DNA of 64,000 bases, taken from positions 1 to 64,000 of the forward strand of contig NZ_FODR01000022.1 of NCBI RefSeq assembly GCF_900110415.1, given 5' to 3'. Shown piece by piece: positions 32,423 through 40,776 of the stretch; within the stretch, counting starts at the first letter, position 1, and each line of letters opens with the position of its first letter. The translations under genes were made by a program, and so were the position numbers. Below the pieces are notes generated by a model. That model searched no databases, was not told the DNA's origin, and saw only the letters and a program-made list of their open reading frames with translations. This DNA comes from Mucilaginibacter sp. OK283 (GTDB taxonomy: Bacteria; Bacteroidota; Bacteroidia; Sphingobacteriales; Sphingobacteriaceae).

Positions 32423-32944
32423 TTAATTGCTACTTGTTATAGCTTTTTGCCTGATAAATCCATAGCGTACCACCGTGCGGGCCTTAGTTGCCGAATAATT
32501 GGGTTCAACGTCGCCGGTTTGTAATACCAGCGAGTAATTGCCAAGGGTTTCAATCTGTGTGTAGTCAAATGGTTTTTCGGTACTCATGGTGCCACCTGCT
32601 ACCGTATCTTTAGCCACCATATCTGATGAGAAGTATAACCTGTTTTCGGTCAACGTCCAGGTGCCGGTTGATGTTTGCTCAATACAATCAAAATTGGTGT
32701 AGCTGCAGGTATTATCGCTTTTGAAAGTAAAATACTGGTTTTTATCACAATCGGTATTTAAGGTGTCAGGGTTGCCTACCTGCGTATTCCCTGTGTAATG
32801 GTAAACCTGTATCGAGGCCAGTTGCCAAACACCGCTGGCTAAAAGGGCCGGAATATTGCTGTTTTTATCTTTTTTGCAGGAGTTTACCAGTGCCCCAACG
32901 ACAACTAAGGCAAGTATAAAGAGTAATGGAAATTTTTTTTTCAT
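32423..32944 (-). CDS. lipocalin-like surface lipoprotein
   Basis: A 173-residue lipoprotein. The ATG at 32944 opens a signal peptide (MKKKFPLLFILALVVVGALV) ending in the lipobox VNSC, followed by KKDKN, so it is likely membrane-anchored. The mature part has the short lipocalin-like pattern of Bacteroidota: GVWQLASIQVY, YFTFKSDNTCSYTN, GTWTLTENRLYF, and paired Cys residues. Function unknown. The longer TTG frame (32962) adds only polar residues. It is not obviously cotranscribed with purN, 104 bases away. Confidence 0.75.
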   Translation of the reverse strand: MKKKFPLLFILALVVVGALVNSCKKDKNSNIPALLASGVWQLASIQVYHYTGNTQVGNPDTLNTDCDKNQYFTFKSDNTCSYTNFDCIEQTSTGTWTLTENRLYFSSDMVAKDTVAGGTMSTEKPFDYTQIETLGNYSLVLQTGDVEPNYSATKARTVVRYGFIRQKAITSSN

Positions 32945-33059
32945 GAAATAATGTACGCGCAAAAATATGAAATCCTGCAGTTATTAATCCACCGGCAGGG
33001 GGTATATTTAAATAACTGTTTTAAACGTTTTTTATTTTATTGGAACGGCCAACATCTTC

Positions 33060-33117
33060 AAGCCGATGTAGCGGTTTTAACTTTGAATTTTTACTTTTAA
33101 CTTTTGAAATTAAAATC
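33060..33117. repeat. word repeat, TTTTGAATTTTTACTTTTAA type
   Basis: TTTAACTTTGAATTTTTACT, then TTTAACTTTTGAAATTAAA. It runs up to the ATG of the dehydrogenase gene and resembles the TAnnTTTG promoter word (TTACTTTT, TAACTTTT). Related copies: 34121-34150 and, inverted, 26073-26110. Confidence 0.5.
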
Positions 33118-34107
33118 ATGCGTATCCCATTCCCGCTGCTTAAAGCCGAATTTAAACGTGTTTTACTAAGCCTCGACTTTACAGATGACAAGGCCGACAA
33201 GTGTGCTGTTATTTTTGCTGAAAACAGCAGAGACGGCATATATACGCATGGATTAAACCGTTTTCCGTTTTTTGTGCAGCACGTAAAAGATGGGCTGGTT
33301 AAACCGGATAACCAACCCAACCGGCAAGCTGGTTTTGGTGCCATGGAACAATGGAATGGCAATTTGGGTCCCGGGATGCTGAACGCCAGGTTTTGTATGG
33401 ATAGGGCTATCCAACTTGCAAGTGATAACGGAATAGGATGTGTGGCACTAAAAAATACCAACCACTGGATGCGCGGTGGCACCTACGGCTGGCAGGCTGC
33501 CAATGCCGGTTACATAGGTTTATGCTTTACCAATACCATTGCCAACCTGCCACCCTGGGGCGGCCTTGAGCCACGTTTGGGCAATAACCCCCTGGTGATA
33601 GCTGTGCCACGTAAAGATGGGCATGTGGTGTTGGATATGGCCATATCGCAATACTCGTTGGGGAAGTTGAAGCAATACGAAAATAGTAACGAGCCATTGC
33701 CCTTACCGGGCGGATATGATAGTGAAGGTAATTTAAGTACTAATCCGGCAGCCATCCTTGGGGCAAAAAGGCTACTTCCTATTGGGTTTTGGAAAGGATC
33801 GGGGCTTGCCCTGGTGCTCGATCTTTTGGCTACTGTATTAAGCGGTGGAAACTCCACAGCAAGAATAACCGAAAGCGGGGCCGATTCCGGCATATCGCAG
33901 GTATTTATCTGCATAAAACCTGCAAACGATCAGCAAACAGCCACCTTAATTGAAGAGATCATCGCTTACACCAAAACCAGTACCCCTGAGCAAGAGGGTG
34001 GTACAATAAGCTATCCCGGCGAAAATACCCTGAAAACCCGTGAAAGAAATTTATCCGAAGGGGTTTTGGTTGATGAGCGGATTTGGGATGTGGTGAGGGG
34101 GCTATAA
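33118..34107 (+). CDS. malate/L-lactate dehydrogenase family oxidoreductase, 3-dehydro-L-gulonate 2-dehydrogenase type
   Basis: A 329-residue protein of the LDH2/MDG2 family, which uses NAD(P)H with a non-Rossmann fold. Marks are SRDGIYTHGLNRFPFFV (about 36-52, catalytic His), NTNHWMRGGTYGWQAA (about 112-127), LGNNPLVIAVP and FWKGSGLALVLDLLATVLSG (about 224-243). The sequence is closest in feel to YiaK, which reduces 2,3-diketo-L-gulonate or oxidises 3-dehydro-L-gulonate, but malate-, lactate- and ureidoglycolate-type members look similar. The frame starts at ATG 33118; the earlier TTG at 33040 reads through a word repeat. No sugar-acid operon is around it. Confidence 0.82.
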   Translation: MRIPFPLLKAEFKRVLLSLDFTDDKADKCAVIFAENSRDGIYTHGLNRFPFFVQHVKDGLVKPDNQPNRQAGFGAMEQWNGNLGPGMLNARFCMDRAIQLASDNGIGCVALKNTNHWMRGGTYGWQAANAGYIGLCFTNTIANLPPWGGLEPRLGNNPLVIAVPRKDGHVVLDMAISQYSLGKLKQYENSNEPLPLPGGYDSEGNLSTNPAAILGAKRLLPIGFWKGSGLALVLDLLATVLSGGNSTARITESGADSGISQVFICIKPANDQQTATLIEEIIAYTKTSTPEQEGGTISYPGENTLKTRERNLSEGVLVDERIWDVVRGL

Positions 34108-34120
34108 AGCCGCTCCTCTA

Positions 34121-34150
34121 TTTTTGAATTTTGAATTTTTACTTTTGAAT
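34121..34150. repeat. word repeat, TTTTGAATTTTGAATTTTTA type
   Basis: TTTTTGAATTTTGAATTTTT followed by ACTTTTGAATT, between two convergent gene ends. It contains TACTTTTG, identical to a strong -7 motif, though no plus-strand gene follows. Confidence 0.55.
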
Positions 34151-34876
34151 TTACCCAACCATCATCCCCTCAAATTTCTCCCAAAAGCCATCGCGCGGAA
34201 CCGGGGCTATAATTTCGACAGGCTCGTTTTTTACCGGGTGAATAAAGGTAAGCTTACGGGCATGAAGGCAGATGCTCTTACGCAGGCTGCCACGCGGATA
34301 TCCGTACTTATTATCGCCTACTATAGGTGAGCCCAGCGTTGATAGCTGCACGCGGATTTGGTGCGGCCGGCCGGTTATCGGGTCAACTTCTACCAGGTAG
34401 TACCCGTTAAGCTCGGCAACCAGTTTGTAGCTCAGTTCAGATCGTAAACTGCCTTGCACCTCTTTGTCGTGAGCTTTGGTTACGTTTTTTTGCGGATTTT
34501 TTACCAGCCAATGTACCAATGTGCCCGATTCAGGATACGGTTTTTTGCGCACCACGGCATAATAGGTTTTATGCATTTCGCGGCCTTTAAACATTTTATT
34601 GATCCGTTCAAGCGCTTTACTGGTTTTGGCAAAAAGTATAACGCCGCTCACGGGCCTGTCAAGCCGGTGTACTACGCCTAAAAACGCACCGTTAGGCTTA
34701 TTGTATTTTTGGGCAATGTACTTTTTAACTTTATCGTCTAATGACTCGTCGCCGGTATCATCAACCTGCACAATATCGCCGGCACGTTTGTTCACCGCAA
34801 TAAGGTGATTATCCTCATAAAGGATATCCTTATCAGTAACATCAAAACTGGTATAATTAAACTCGGGGCGGGCCAT
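34151..34876 (-). CDS. RluA-family RNA pseudouridine synthase
   Basis: A 241-residue enzyme. The catalytic Asp is in VVHRLDRPVSGVILFAKTSK (Asp73). Further family motifs are KTYYAVV near 103-109, GRPHQIRVQL (about 168-177) and GDNKYGY. An S4 domain is missing, so it is the short form (RluC/RluD-like core alone). It isomerises specific uridines in rRNA or tRNA; which sites cannot be told. Convergent with the dehydrogenase gene, with a repeat between them. Confidence 0.92.
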   Translation of the reverse strand: MARPEFNYTSFDVTDKDILYEDNHLIAVNKRAGDIVQVDDTGDESLDDKVKKYIAQKYNKPNGAFLGVVHRLDRPVSGVILFAKTSKALERINKMFKGREMHKTYYAVVRKKPYPESGTLVHWLVKNPQKNVTKAHDKEVQGSLRSELSYKLVAELNGYYLVEVDPITGRPHQIRVQLSTLGSPIVGDNKYGYPRGSLRKSICLHARKLTFIHPVKNEPVEIIAPVPRDGFWEKFEGMMVG

Positions 34877-34878
34877 TT

Positions 34879-35021
34879 TATTATTTCGGATTTGGGATGT
34901 TCGATTTCGGATTTGCTGATTTAATAGCGGAGATGGTTCTTCCTTCTCATTTTCAAATTTTCAAATCCTCAAATTTTCAAATCATTTGCATATCTGCACA
35001 TCTGAAATCTGCACATCTGCT
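34879..35021. repeat. word repeats, ATTTCGGATTTGGGA and TTCAAATTTTCAAAT/TCTGCACAT types
   Basis: First part: ATTTCGGATTTGGGATGTTC and GATTTCGGATTTGCTG. Second part (34943-35021): TTTTCAAATTTTCAAATCC, TCAAATTTTCAAATCATTTG, CATATCTGCACATCTGAAA, TCTGCACATCTGC. It fills the space between the RluA-type gene and panB and ends at the panB stop. Confidence 0.6.
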
Positions 35022-35833
35022 TAATATTGTTCCTTATCACTCGGGAAGCTTTTTGATTTTACATCGCTGATGTAGTTTTTGAAAGCGCCGTTCATCTGCT
35101 CATATAAATTAGAATACTGGCGTAAAAAACGCGGCTTAAAATCGTTGTTAATCCCCAGCATATCGTGTATTACCAAAACCTGGCCGTCGCACTGGCCGGC
35201 ACCGATACCTATAATAGGGATTTGTACGCTTTGGCTAACTTCTGTTGCCAGCTTGGCCGGTATTTTTTCAAGCACAATAGCAAAGCAGCCAAGCTCCTGT
35301 AATTTAAGCGCATCTTCACGCAGCTTTTGGGCCTCAACTTCCTCCTTGGCGCGTACTGTGTAGGTGCCAAATTTATAAATAGATTGCGGTGTTAAGCCCA
35401 AATGGCCCATTACCGGGATTCCCGCCGTAAGGATACGGCTTACAGATTCGGCTATTTCTATGCCTCCTTCCATTTTAACGGCATGCGCACCAGACTCTTT
35501 CATGATCCGGATAGATGAGTTAAGCGCCTCTTTGGAATTACCCTGGTATGATCCGAAAGGCAAATCAACAACAACCAATGCGCGTTTGGCCGCGCGAACA
35601 ACTGACGATGCATGGTATATCATCTGATCGAGCGTTATCGGAAGCGTGGTTTCGTGCCCTGCCATCACGTTTGAGGCCGAATCGCCTACCAGGATGATGT
35701 CCATACCGGCTTCATCTACAATGGTAGCCATGGAGTAATCGTATGCGGTAAGCATGGCAATTTTTTCGCCACGGTTTTTCATCTCCTGCAAAATATGCGT
35801 GGTAATCCTTTTAACTTCTTTGTTTACAGACAT
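35021..35833 (-). CDS. panB: 3-methyl-2-oxobutanoate hydroxymethyltransferase
   Basis: A 270-residue enzyme of usual PanB length. It has TAYDYSMATIVDEAGMDIIL near 30-49, VGDSASNVMAGHETTLPIT (metal Asp, about 50-68), VVDLPFGSYQ near 89-98, VKMEGG (about 118-123), HLGLTPQS and IGIGAGQCDGQVLVIHD (about 205-221). It transfers a hydroxymethyl group to ketoisovalerate, making ketopantoate for pantothenate and CoA. The ATG at 35833 is 24 bases past a TACCTTTG promoter, which overlaps the longer GTG start, so the shorter form is right. No panC or panD nearby. Confidence 0.93.
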   Translation of the reverse strand: MSVNKEVKRITTHILQEMKNRGEKIAMLTAYDYSMATIVDEAGMDIILVGDSASNVMAGHETTLPITLDQMIYHASSVVRAAKRALVVVDLPFGSYQGNSKEALNSSIRIMKESGAHAVKMEGGIEIAESVSRILTAGIPVMGHLGLTPQSIYKFGTYTVRAKEEVEAQKLREDALKLQELGCFAIVLEKIPAKLATEVSQSVQIPIIGIGAGQCDGQVLVIHDMLGINNDFKPRFLRQYSNLYEQMNGAFKNYISDVKSKSFPSDKEQY

Positions 35834-35856
35834 AGTTAAATGTATTAAAGAAAGCA

Positions 35857-35864
35857 CAAAGGTA
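35857..35864 (-). promoter_or_regulatory. -7 promoter element for panB
   Basis: TACCTTTG on the minus strand, an exact TAnnTTTG match 23 bases upstream of the ATG at 35833. Confidence 0.6.
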
Positions 35865-35871
35865 ATTTTTT

Positions 35872-35990
35872 TTATTTCGGATTTCGGATGTTCAAATTCG
35901 GATTTAATAAGGCTAAATGAAGGTTAATTCAAAATAAAATTTCAAAATAAAAAAATCCGAAATCCCAATTCTGAAATCCGAAATATTCTT
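35872..35990. repeat. word repeats, ATTTCGGATT type, in both orientations
   Basis: ATTTCGGATTTCGGATGTTC and AAATTCGGATTTAATAAGG on the left; AAAAATCCGAAATCCCAATT and CTGAAATCCGAAATATT on the right. The two halves are inverted relative to each other and could fold into a loose stem between the divergent panB and carA promoters. Confidence 0.55.
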
Positions 35991-35991
35991 G

Positions 35992-35999
35992 TACTTTTG
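35992..35999 (+). promoter_or_regulatory. -7 promoter element for carA
   Basis: TACTTTTG, exact TAnnTTTG, 102 bases before the carA ATG. The predicted start of transcription is near 36005, which leaves a leader of about 95 bases. Confidence 0.55.
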
Positions 36000-36003
36000 C
36001 ACC

Positions 36004-36105
36004 GTGAATCCGGAAGTTCCTTACTTCAATATTTCTATTAGTTTTCACGGGGCTTTGAACCAGGCGATCCGATTTAATAATCCATTCAATTTTTTTGCTA
36101 AATGA
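36004..36105 (+). other. possible 33-codon leader ORF overlapping carA start
   Basis: A GTG at 36004 opens a frame without stop for 33 codons: VNPEVPYFNISISFHGALNQ, then AIRFNNPFNFFAK. Its TGA (36103-36105) overlaps the carA ATG as ATGA. It spans nearly the whole predicted leader. It could be a leader peptide coupled to carA or chance; Phe/Asn-rich, one Arg only. No attenuator hairpin is obvious. Confidence 0.3.
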
Positions 36106-37202
36106 CGCACTTCACCAAATTACCGGCAGTACTTTTATTGGCTGATGGCACCGTATTTTACGGTAAAGCCGCAGGAAAGATAGGTACTACTACCGGCGAA
36201 ATCTGTTTTAATACAGGAATGACCGGTTACCAGGAAATTTTTACCGACCCATCATACTTCGGGCAAATAATGGTTGCTACCAATGCGCACATTGGTAATT
36301 ATGGCATTGCCGATAGCGAAGTTGAATCGGGTAATATCCAGATTGCAGGCCTGGTTTGTAAAAACTACAACATTGCTTACAGCCGCAAACAGGCTAACGA
36401 ATCTATCCAGGACTATTTTCAGCAGCAAAATATAGTAGGCATCAGCGATGTTGATACCCGCCAGATAGTACGCCATATCCGCGATAAGGGAGCCATGAAT
36501 GCTATCATTTCTTCGGAGATATTAGATATCGAAGAGCTGAAAGCCAGGCTGGCCGAAGTGCCTTCAATGGACGGATTGGAACTATCGTCGCAGGTATCAA
36601 CCACCGAAACTTACACTTTTGGTAGCGAGGATGCCGCCTATCGTGTAGCGGTACTTGATTTGGGTGTAAAGAAAAACATCCTGCGCAACTTTGACGACCG
36701 TGATGTTTACGCCAAAGTTTTCCCCGCAAAAACTACTTATGCCGAAATGGAAAAGGATTTTGCGCCAAACGGATATTTTATATCAAACGGCCCCGGCGAT
36801 CCATCGGCTATGCCTTACGCCATTGATACCGTAAAAGAAATTTTAGCCGCCGATAAACCGATGTTTGGTATCTGCTTAGGCCACCAGTTGCTGGCTCTGG
36901 CTAACGATATCCCAACTAAAAAAATGTTTAACGGTCACCGTGGCTTAAACCATCCGGTAAAAAATATCATTATCAATCATTGCGAGGTAACATCGCAAAA
37001 CCATGGTTTTGGCGTGATCCCCGAAGCCGTACGTGCATCTGATAAAGTAGAAATTACCCATGTAAACCTTAACGATCAATCGATAGAAGGTATCCGTGTA
37101 AAAGATAAAAGAGCATTCTCGGTACAGTATCACCCGGAGTCGTCACCTGGCCCGCACGATTCAAGGTATTTGTTTGATGATTTTATCAACCTGATGAAAT
37201 AA
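36102..37202 (+). CDS. carA: carbamoyl-phosphate synthase small subunit (glutaminase)
   Basis: A 366-residue protein of normal CarA length. The N-terminal half has the CarA-specific FNTGMTGYQEIFTDPSYFGQ near 31-50. The class I glutaminase domain shows SNGPGDPSA (about 228-236), the nucleophile in FGICLGHQ (Cys258) and the His-Glu pair in SVQYHPESSPGP near 342-353. It releases ammonia from glutamine for carbamoyl phosphate, used for pyrimidines and arginine. carB is not in the window, so the subunits are encoded apart. A terminator follows. Confidence 0.95.
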   Translation: MTHFTKLPAVLLLADGTVFYGKAAGKIGTTTGEICFNTGMTGYQEIFTDPSYFGQIMVATNAHIGNYGIADSEVESGNIQIAGLVCKNYNIAYSRKQANESIQDYFQQQNIVGISDVDTRQIVRHIRDKGAMNAIISSEILDIEELKARLAEVPSMDGLELSSQVSTTETYTFGSEDAAYRVAVLDLGVKKNILRNFDDRDVYAKVFPAKTTYAEMEKDFAPNGYFISNGPGDPSAMPYAIDTVKEILAADKPMFGICLGHQLLALANDIPTKKMFNGHRGLNHPVKNIIINHCEVTSQNHGFGVIPEAVRASDKVEITHVNLNDQSIEGIRVKDKRAFSVQYHPESSPGPHDSRYLFDDFINLMK

Positions 37203-37240
37203 GCTGCGGATGTGCAGATTTTAGATGTGCAGATGATTTT
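37203..37240. repeat. word repeat, GATGTGCAGATTT type
   Basis: GCTGCGGATGTGCAGATTTT, then AGATGTGCAGATGATTTTGG. This is the reverse complement of the words at 21441 and 34980. It begins immediately after the carA stop. Confidence 0.6.
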
Positions 37241-37242
37241 GG

Positions 37243-37277
37243 AAGCCTTTTGAGTGTTAAACTTGAAAGGCTTTTTT
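37243..37277 (+). terminator. terminator after carA
   Basis: AAGCCTTT (37243-37250) pairs with AAAGGCTT (37266-37273), inner TGAGT/ACTTG helps, and T6 follows. It may also act for the convergent histidine kinase gene. Confidence 0.75.
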
Positions 37278-37286
37278 ATTGTTGGT

Positions 37287-39527
37287 TTATGCCTCGGCCG
37301 GTGTGGCAACGGCTACAGCCGGTAGCGTAAACATAAATTCGGTACCTACTCCGGGCTCGCTGGTTACCCATATTTTGCCGTGGCATTTTTCGACCAGATC
37401 CTTGCAAAACAACATGCCCATGCCGGTGCCCGATTCATTTTTGGTGCCAATCTTACTGTTTACCTTGCCTTTAAACAGTTTATCGCGCTGATCGGCAGAC
37501 ATGCCCACCCCGGTATCTTTTACCTTTACAATAATTCTTTTATTATCTTCTATCGTTGCCGAAATCTCTATGGTATCACCTTCTCGGCAAAATTTAAGTG
37601 CATTGGTAATCAGGTTACGAATAACAATGCGGATAGAGTTTGGATCGGCCCAGGCGGATAAATTGGCGGGGATACTATCCACCAGGGTAATACCTTTTAA
37701 TTGGGCTTGCTCATGATAGCTCTCAATCTCCAAACTCACCAGCCCTTTTATCGAAAAGTTTTTTACCGATGCTTCAAAGTTTTCCATTTGGCTGTTTATC
37801 CAGAATAGCAGGGTATCAAGAAAATCAGAAGTATATTCCAGCTTTTTTAATACGCCGGGTATCATTTCCAGCAATTCTTCGTGGCTGATGCTGTCGTCCT
37901 GTAATAAACTGAAAAGCCCACGCAGTGTGCTTAATGGCGCGCGCAGGTCATGTGCTAAAATAGATATCAGCCTGTCTTTTAAAACATTTAAATCGTTTAG
38001 CTTTTCGGCCTGGTCGTCAATGTTGGCTTTTTGTTTCAATATCTCGTGGTTACGGTCTTCCAAAAGGGCGTTAATCTTTTGCTGCTTTCGTTTTTGCCGG
38101 TAATAAATACCCACAGTAACAATCATGCCCACAATGATGATAGAAAATATGGCGTTAACCAGGCGTTGGCTTTTTATTTTCTGTTGATATATCAGGTCGC
38201 GTTCGCGTTGTTGTTGGGCAAGCTGACGCTTCTTTTCGGCAAAGCCCAGTTCGTAATTATATGACGTTAGCTTTTGAATGCTTTCATTATCGTTAATTTG
38301 ATTTTTAAGGTTGATATACTCATTCAACATCCGGTTGGCATCCTCAAATTTGCCAAGGCCGGCCATCGCTTTGTTAAGTTGTAATGCGGAGTTTGAGCGT
38401 ACCGATATATTCCCCAGTTTAATAGCCTGCGCCTGCCCGTCCACGGCGTATTTATACGCATTTTTATAATCGCCCAACAAATTATAAACGGTGGCATAAC
38501 CGTTTGAAGCATAGGCCTGGTTGTAAACAATCTGGTATTTTGTGGCTATCCGTAATGAAGTATCCAGGTATGATTTGGCAAGCGGAATTTGATTTTTATG
38601 CGCATAACACATGCCCAGATCTGTATAAACCGAACTTAGCCCGTCTTTATCATCCTGCTGTTTGGCGGTTTTTAACGATTTTAATAAATACACTATAGCC
38701 TCGTCGTACTTATGCTGGGCAAGCAGTACTTCGCCAATGTTTTCATTTATGGTGCCAACAGCTTGTTTGTTATTGGTGGCCTCAAATACCTGTATAGCTT
38801 TTTTGAAATATTCGAGGGCGTTTGGAAACACCTCCATGTTTTGCAATACCACACCAATATCATTATAAATTTCGGCCGAGGTTGTTACATAGTTGTTTTT
38901 TAACGCAATAAAAAGGCCCTTGTAGTAAAAGTCGAGCGCATTTGAAAGCTGGCCTTTGCTAAAGTATGTTATACCTATGTTTTTATAGCAATCTGTTAAG
39001 GTAGGCTCGTCCTGGTTGCGCAGGCAAATCAGGCGTACTTTATCTAAATAGCCTAACGCGAGTTTGTATTCGGCCAGTTGGTTATACATCCGCCCGTACG
39101 AAATGTAGGCCTTACTAAGGCCCCTATCGTTATGCAAGCTTTTGAAGATGGCTATAGCTTCGTCGAAATTTTGTTTAGCTTGTTTGGAGTTGCCTTTAAA
39201 ATAATTTACGTGCCCGGTTTCCAGCAAACCATTAGCTATGCCTTCCGGATATTTAATTTTGCGCGATAGCTCAATGCTTTTTTTGCCATAATAGTAAGCG
39301 CTATCGGGGTTCGATTTAAAGTAACCCGATGCTATTTTATTGAGTTTGTTAATGGTAGCGGTATCCGGATTTTTTTGATATGCAGACGCAGGCAATAACA
39401 GGTTTTTAATGCTGTCAACTTCGGGATGTGATTTGGCAAATGCCGGAAGGCTTAAGAATATAAAAAAGACCGCCGATATTAACCCCCGTGTACCATTGTT
39501 ATCTACAATATGTTTTTTTAATCTCAA
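37287..39527 (-). CDS. TPR-containing sensor histidine kinase
   Basis: A 746-residue kinase. A signal/anchor (residues 13-32) is followed by about eight tetratricopeptide repeats (60-420), a coiled coil, a transmembrane helix (about 455-475), then the HisKA box with His526 in ILAHDLRAPLSTLRG and an ATPase domain with N box NLITNALKF (about 638), DTGVGM (about 671) and GTGMGM. The TPR part is probably periplasmic and senses protein contacts. No response regulator follows, so it is an orphan. The start must be TTG (39527): an in-frame TAA lies nine bases upstream and no ATG occurs before the signal sequence. Confidence 0.88.
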   Translation of the reverse strand: MRLKKHIVDNNGTRGLISAVFFIFLSLPAFAKSHPEVDSIKNLLLPASAYQKNPDTATINKLNKIASGYFKSNPDSAYYYGKKSIELSRKIKYPEGIANGLLETGHVNYFKGNSKQAKQNFDEAIAIFKSLHNDRGLSKAYISYGRMYNQLAEYKLALGYLDKVRLICLRNQDEPTLTDCYKNIGITYFSKGQLSNALDFYYKGLFIALKNNYVTTSAEIYNDIGVVLQNMEVFPNALEYFKKAIQVFEATNNKQAVGTINENIGEVLLAQHKYDEAIVYLLKSLKTAKQQDDKDGLSSVYTDLGMCYAHKNQIPLAKSYLDTSLRIATKYQIVYNQAYASNGYATVYNLLGDYKNAYKYAVDGQAQAIKLGNISVRSNSALQLNKAMAGLGKFEDANRMLNEYINLKNQINDNESIQKLTSYNYELGFAEKKRQLAQQQRERDLIYQQKIKSQRLVNAIFSIIIVGMIVTVGIYYRQKRKQQKINALLEDRNHEILKQKANIDDQAEKLNDLNVLKDRLISILAHDLRAPLSTLRGLFSLLQDDSISHEELLEMIPGVLKKLEYTSDFLDTLLFWINSQMENFEASVKNFSIKGLVSLEIESYHEQAQLKGITLVDSIPANLSAWADPNSIRIVIRNLITNALKFCREGDTIEISATIEDNKRIIVKVKDTGVGMSADQRDKLFKGKVNSKIGTKNESGTGMGMLFCKDLVEKCHGKIWVTSEPGVGTEFMFTLPAVAVATPAEA

Positions 39528-39664
39528 GATCAGTTAATAGTTAATGCTTTATACGAGACAAACAACGAAATTGATTTGGTTTATTTTAATTATTAAATAT
39601 AGGGTATTTTAGTAGTGGGCTTAATTAATTCCCTTTAATTAATTTTAATGCTTTAACAGGCGCT

Positions 39665-40189
39665 ATGAAAAAGAATATCGACCTCAAATTAAATGCCGGT
39701 GAAAAGGCAATACTTAAAAGCCAAAAAATAAAGATAAATACGTTAACCGGCTACGCTCCTGATGAAATAGCGGCTATCCTGAAAGCATCGGCCCAAAGGA
39801 GTCAGGAAATTGCCGCGCTGATGGAATTTCAAAGCATCCCATCGTTAGGCATTAACTTTGCAACCGAACTTATTGAACAAGGGTATTATTCATTAAAGCA
39901 GCTTGAGGGGAAAGATCCGGTTGAACTGTACAATGCATTTGAAAAACATTGCGGCGCCTGGGCCGACCCCTGTGTTGAGGATTCGTACCGTTTGTTGGCC
40001 CATTATATTGTACACCGCGACGATAGCAAACGCTGGTGGCACTTCACAGCCGAACGCAAAGCCTACCGCGCCCAATACGGCTTCCCCGCCGATAGGCCAA
40101 AAAGCCCATGGTACGATTTACCACAATATCCCAAAATGAAACAGTATGCCGATAGCCTGAACAAAGGTAATACTGCTGTTAAGTCATAG
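39665..40189 (+). CDS. Cdd1 / pathogenicity-locus type helix-hairpin-helix protein
   Basis: A 174-residue protein. Residues 55-115 form a helix-hairpin-helix-like fold: SIPSLGINFATELIEQGYYS, LKQLEGKDPVELYNAFE. They are followed by the Trp/Cys-rich tail CGAWADPCVEDSYRLLAHYI and WWHFTAERKAYR. This matches the Cdd1-like (pathogenicity locus) family. Members are small cytosolic proteins, presumed to bind DNA, with no fixed function. Single gene; upstream about 140 bases of AT-rich sequence from the divergent histidine kinase gene. Confidence 0.75.
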   Translation: MKKNIDLKLNAGEKAILKSQKIKINTLTGYAPDEIAAILKASAQRSQEIAALMEFQSIPSLGINFATELIEQGYYSLKQLEGKDPVELYNAFEKHCGAWADPCVEDSYRLLAHYIVHRDDSKRWWHFTAERKAYRAQYGFPADRPKSPWYDLPQYPKMKQYADSLNKGNTAVKS

Positions 40190-40776
40190 GTACTTAGTTG
40201 TGAGCCCTGAGTCAATTCGTTATTTTTGACTTAAACTTTAGGGCTTTCGGCTAAGACTATCCATTATTTGATACCTAACATAGGAGATCGCTTTAAAAAC
40301 TTGATGTAGAAAGGTAGCCCCCCACGGGGCAAAAGATACATTTTAGCATTGTTCTACAAACAGGTAGCCTCTACGAGGCAAGGCAGTATTAACAAAAGCC
40401 TGGTGCCTCGTAGAGACTACCTGTTTGTAGCAATATTTATCTAAAATTCTTTATGCCCCGTATGGGGCTACCTATTTCAGCATTAAAAGCTATTACATAG
40501 GTAATAAAGTCTAAACATGATTTTCCTAACTGTTTACACTGCAGTGTGTCTTTAACTCTTGATTCTTACATCTTGATTCCGATTTATTTGTTATTTTTAT
40601 TTGGATTTATTCTAAATAAGGATTTACTTTGCTTTTGTTCTTAAAAGGGAAATACGCTTCCTGCAAAGTAATTGACGTTTAAGTTGAAAAAACACTTTAA
40701 AATATAAAGCCCTGCTCTGCGATAAATGCCGTGATGGCTTTATTACAGGGCAGGCACCAATTAAATCTATCTATTT
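40190..40776. other. gene-free stretch with nested inverted-repeat element
   Basis: Contains the structured element at 40311-40473. A 12-bp palindrome ACACTGCAGTGT lies at 40536-40547. The last 150 bases are AT-rich leader of the gene at 40777. No ORF. Confidence 0.55.
40311..40473. repeat. nested REP/BIME-like element, four units
   Basis: The inner arms are CTACAAACAGGTAGCCTCTA.. (40354-40380) and ..TAGAGACTACCTGTTTGTAG (40404-40430), 27 bp with one mismatch. The outer arms are AGGTAGCCCCCCACGGGGCA (40312-40331) and TGCCCCGTATGGGGCTACCT (40454-40473). Each arm is itself a small hairpin (CCTC/GAGG or CCCC/GGGG), so four copies of one about 20-base unit (TGCCYCGTANRGGCTACCT) alternate in orientation. 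Confidence 0.75.

Noticed and set aside
33510..33914. 134-codon ORF opposite the YiaK-like gene
   Set aside because: Shadow frame; no family features.
34943..35021. CRISPR-like look of repeated short words
   Set aside because: Words differ in length and order, spacing is irregular, no constant repeat of 25-40 bases and no cas genes.
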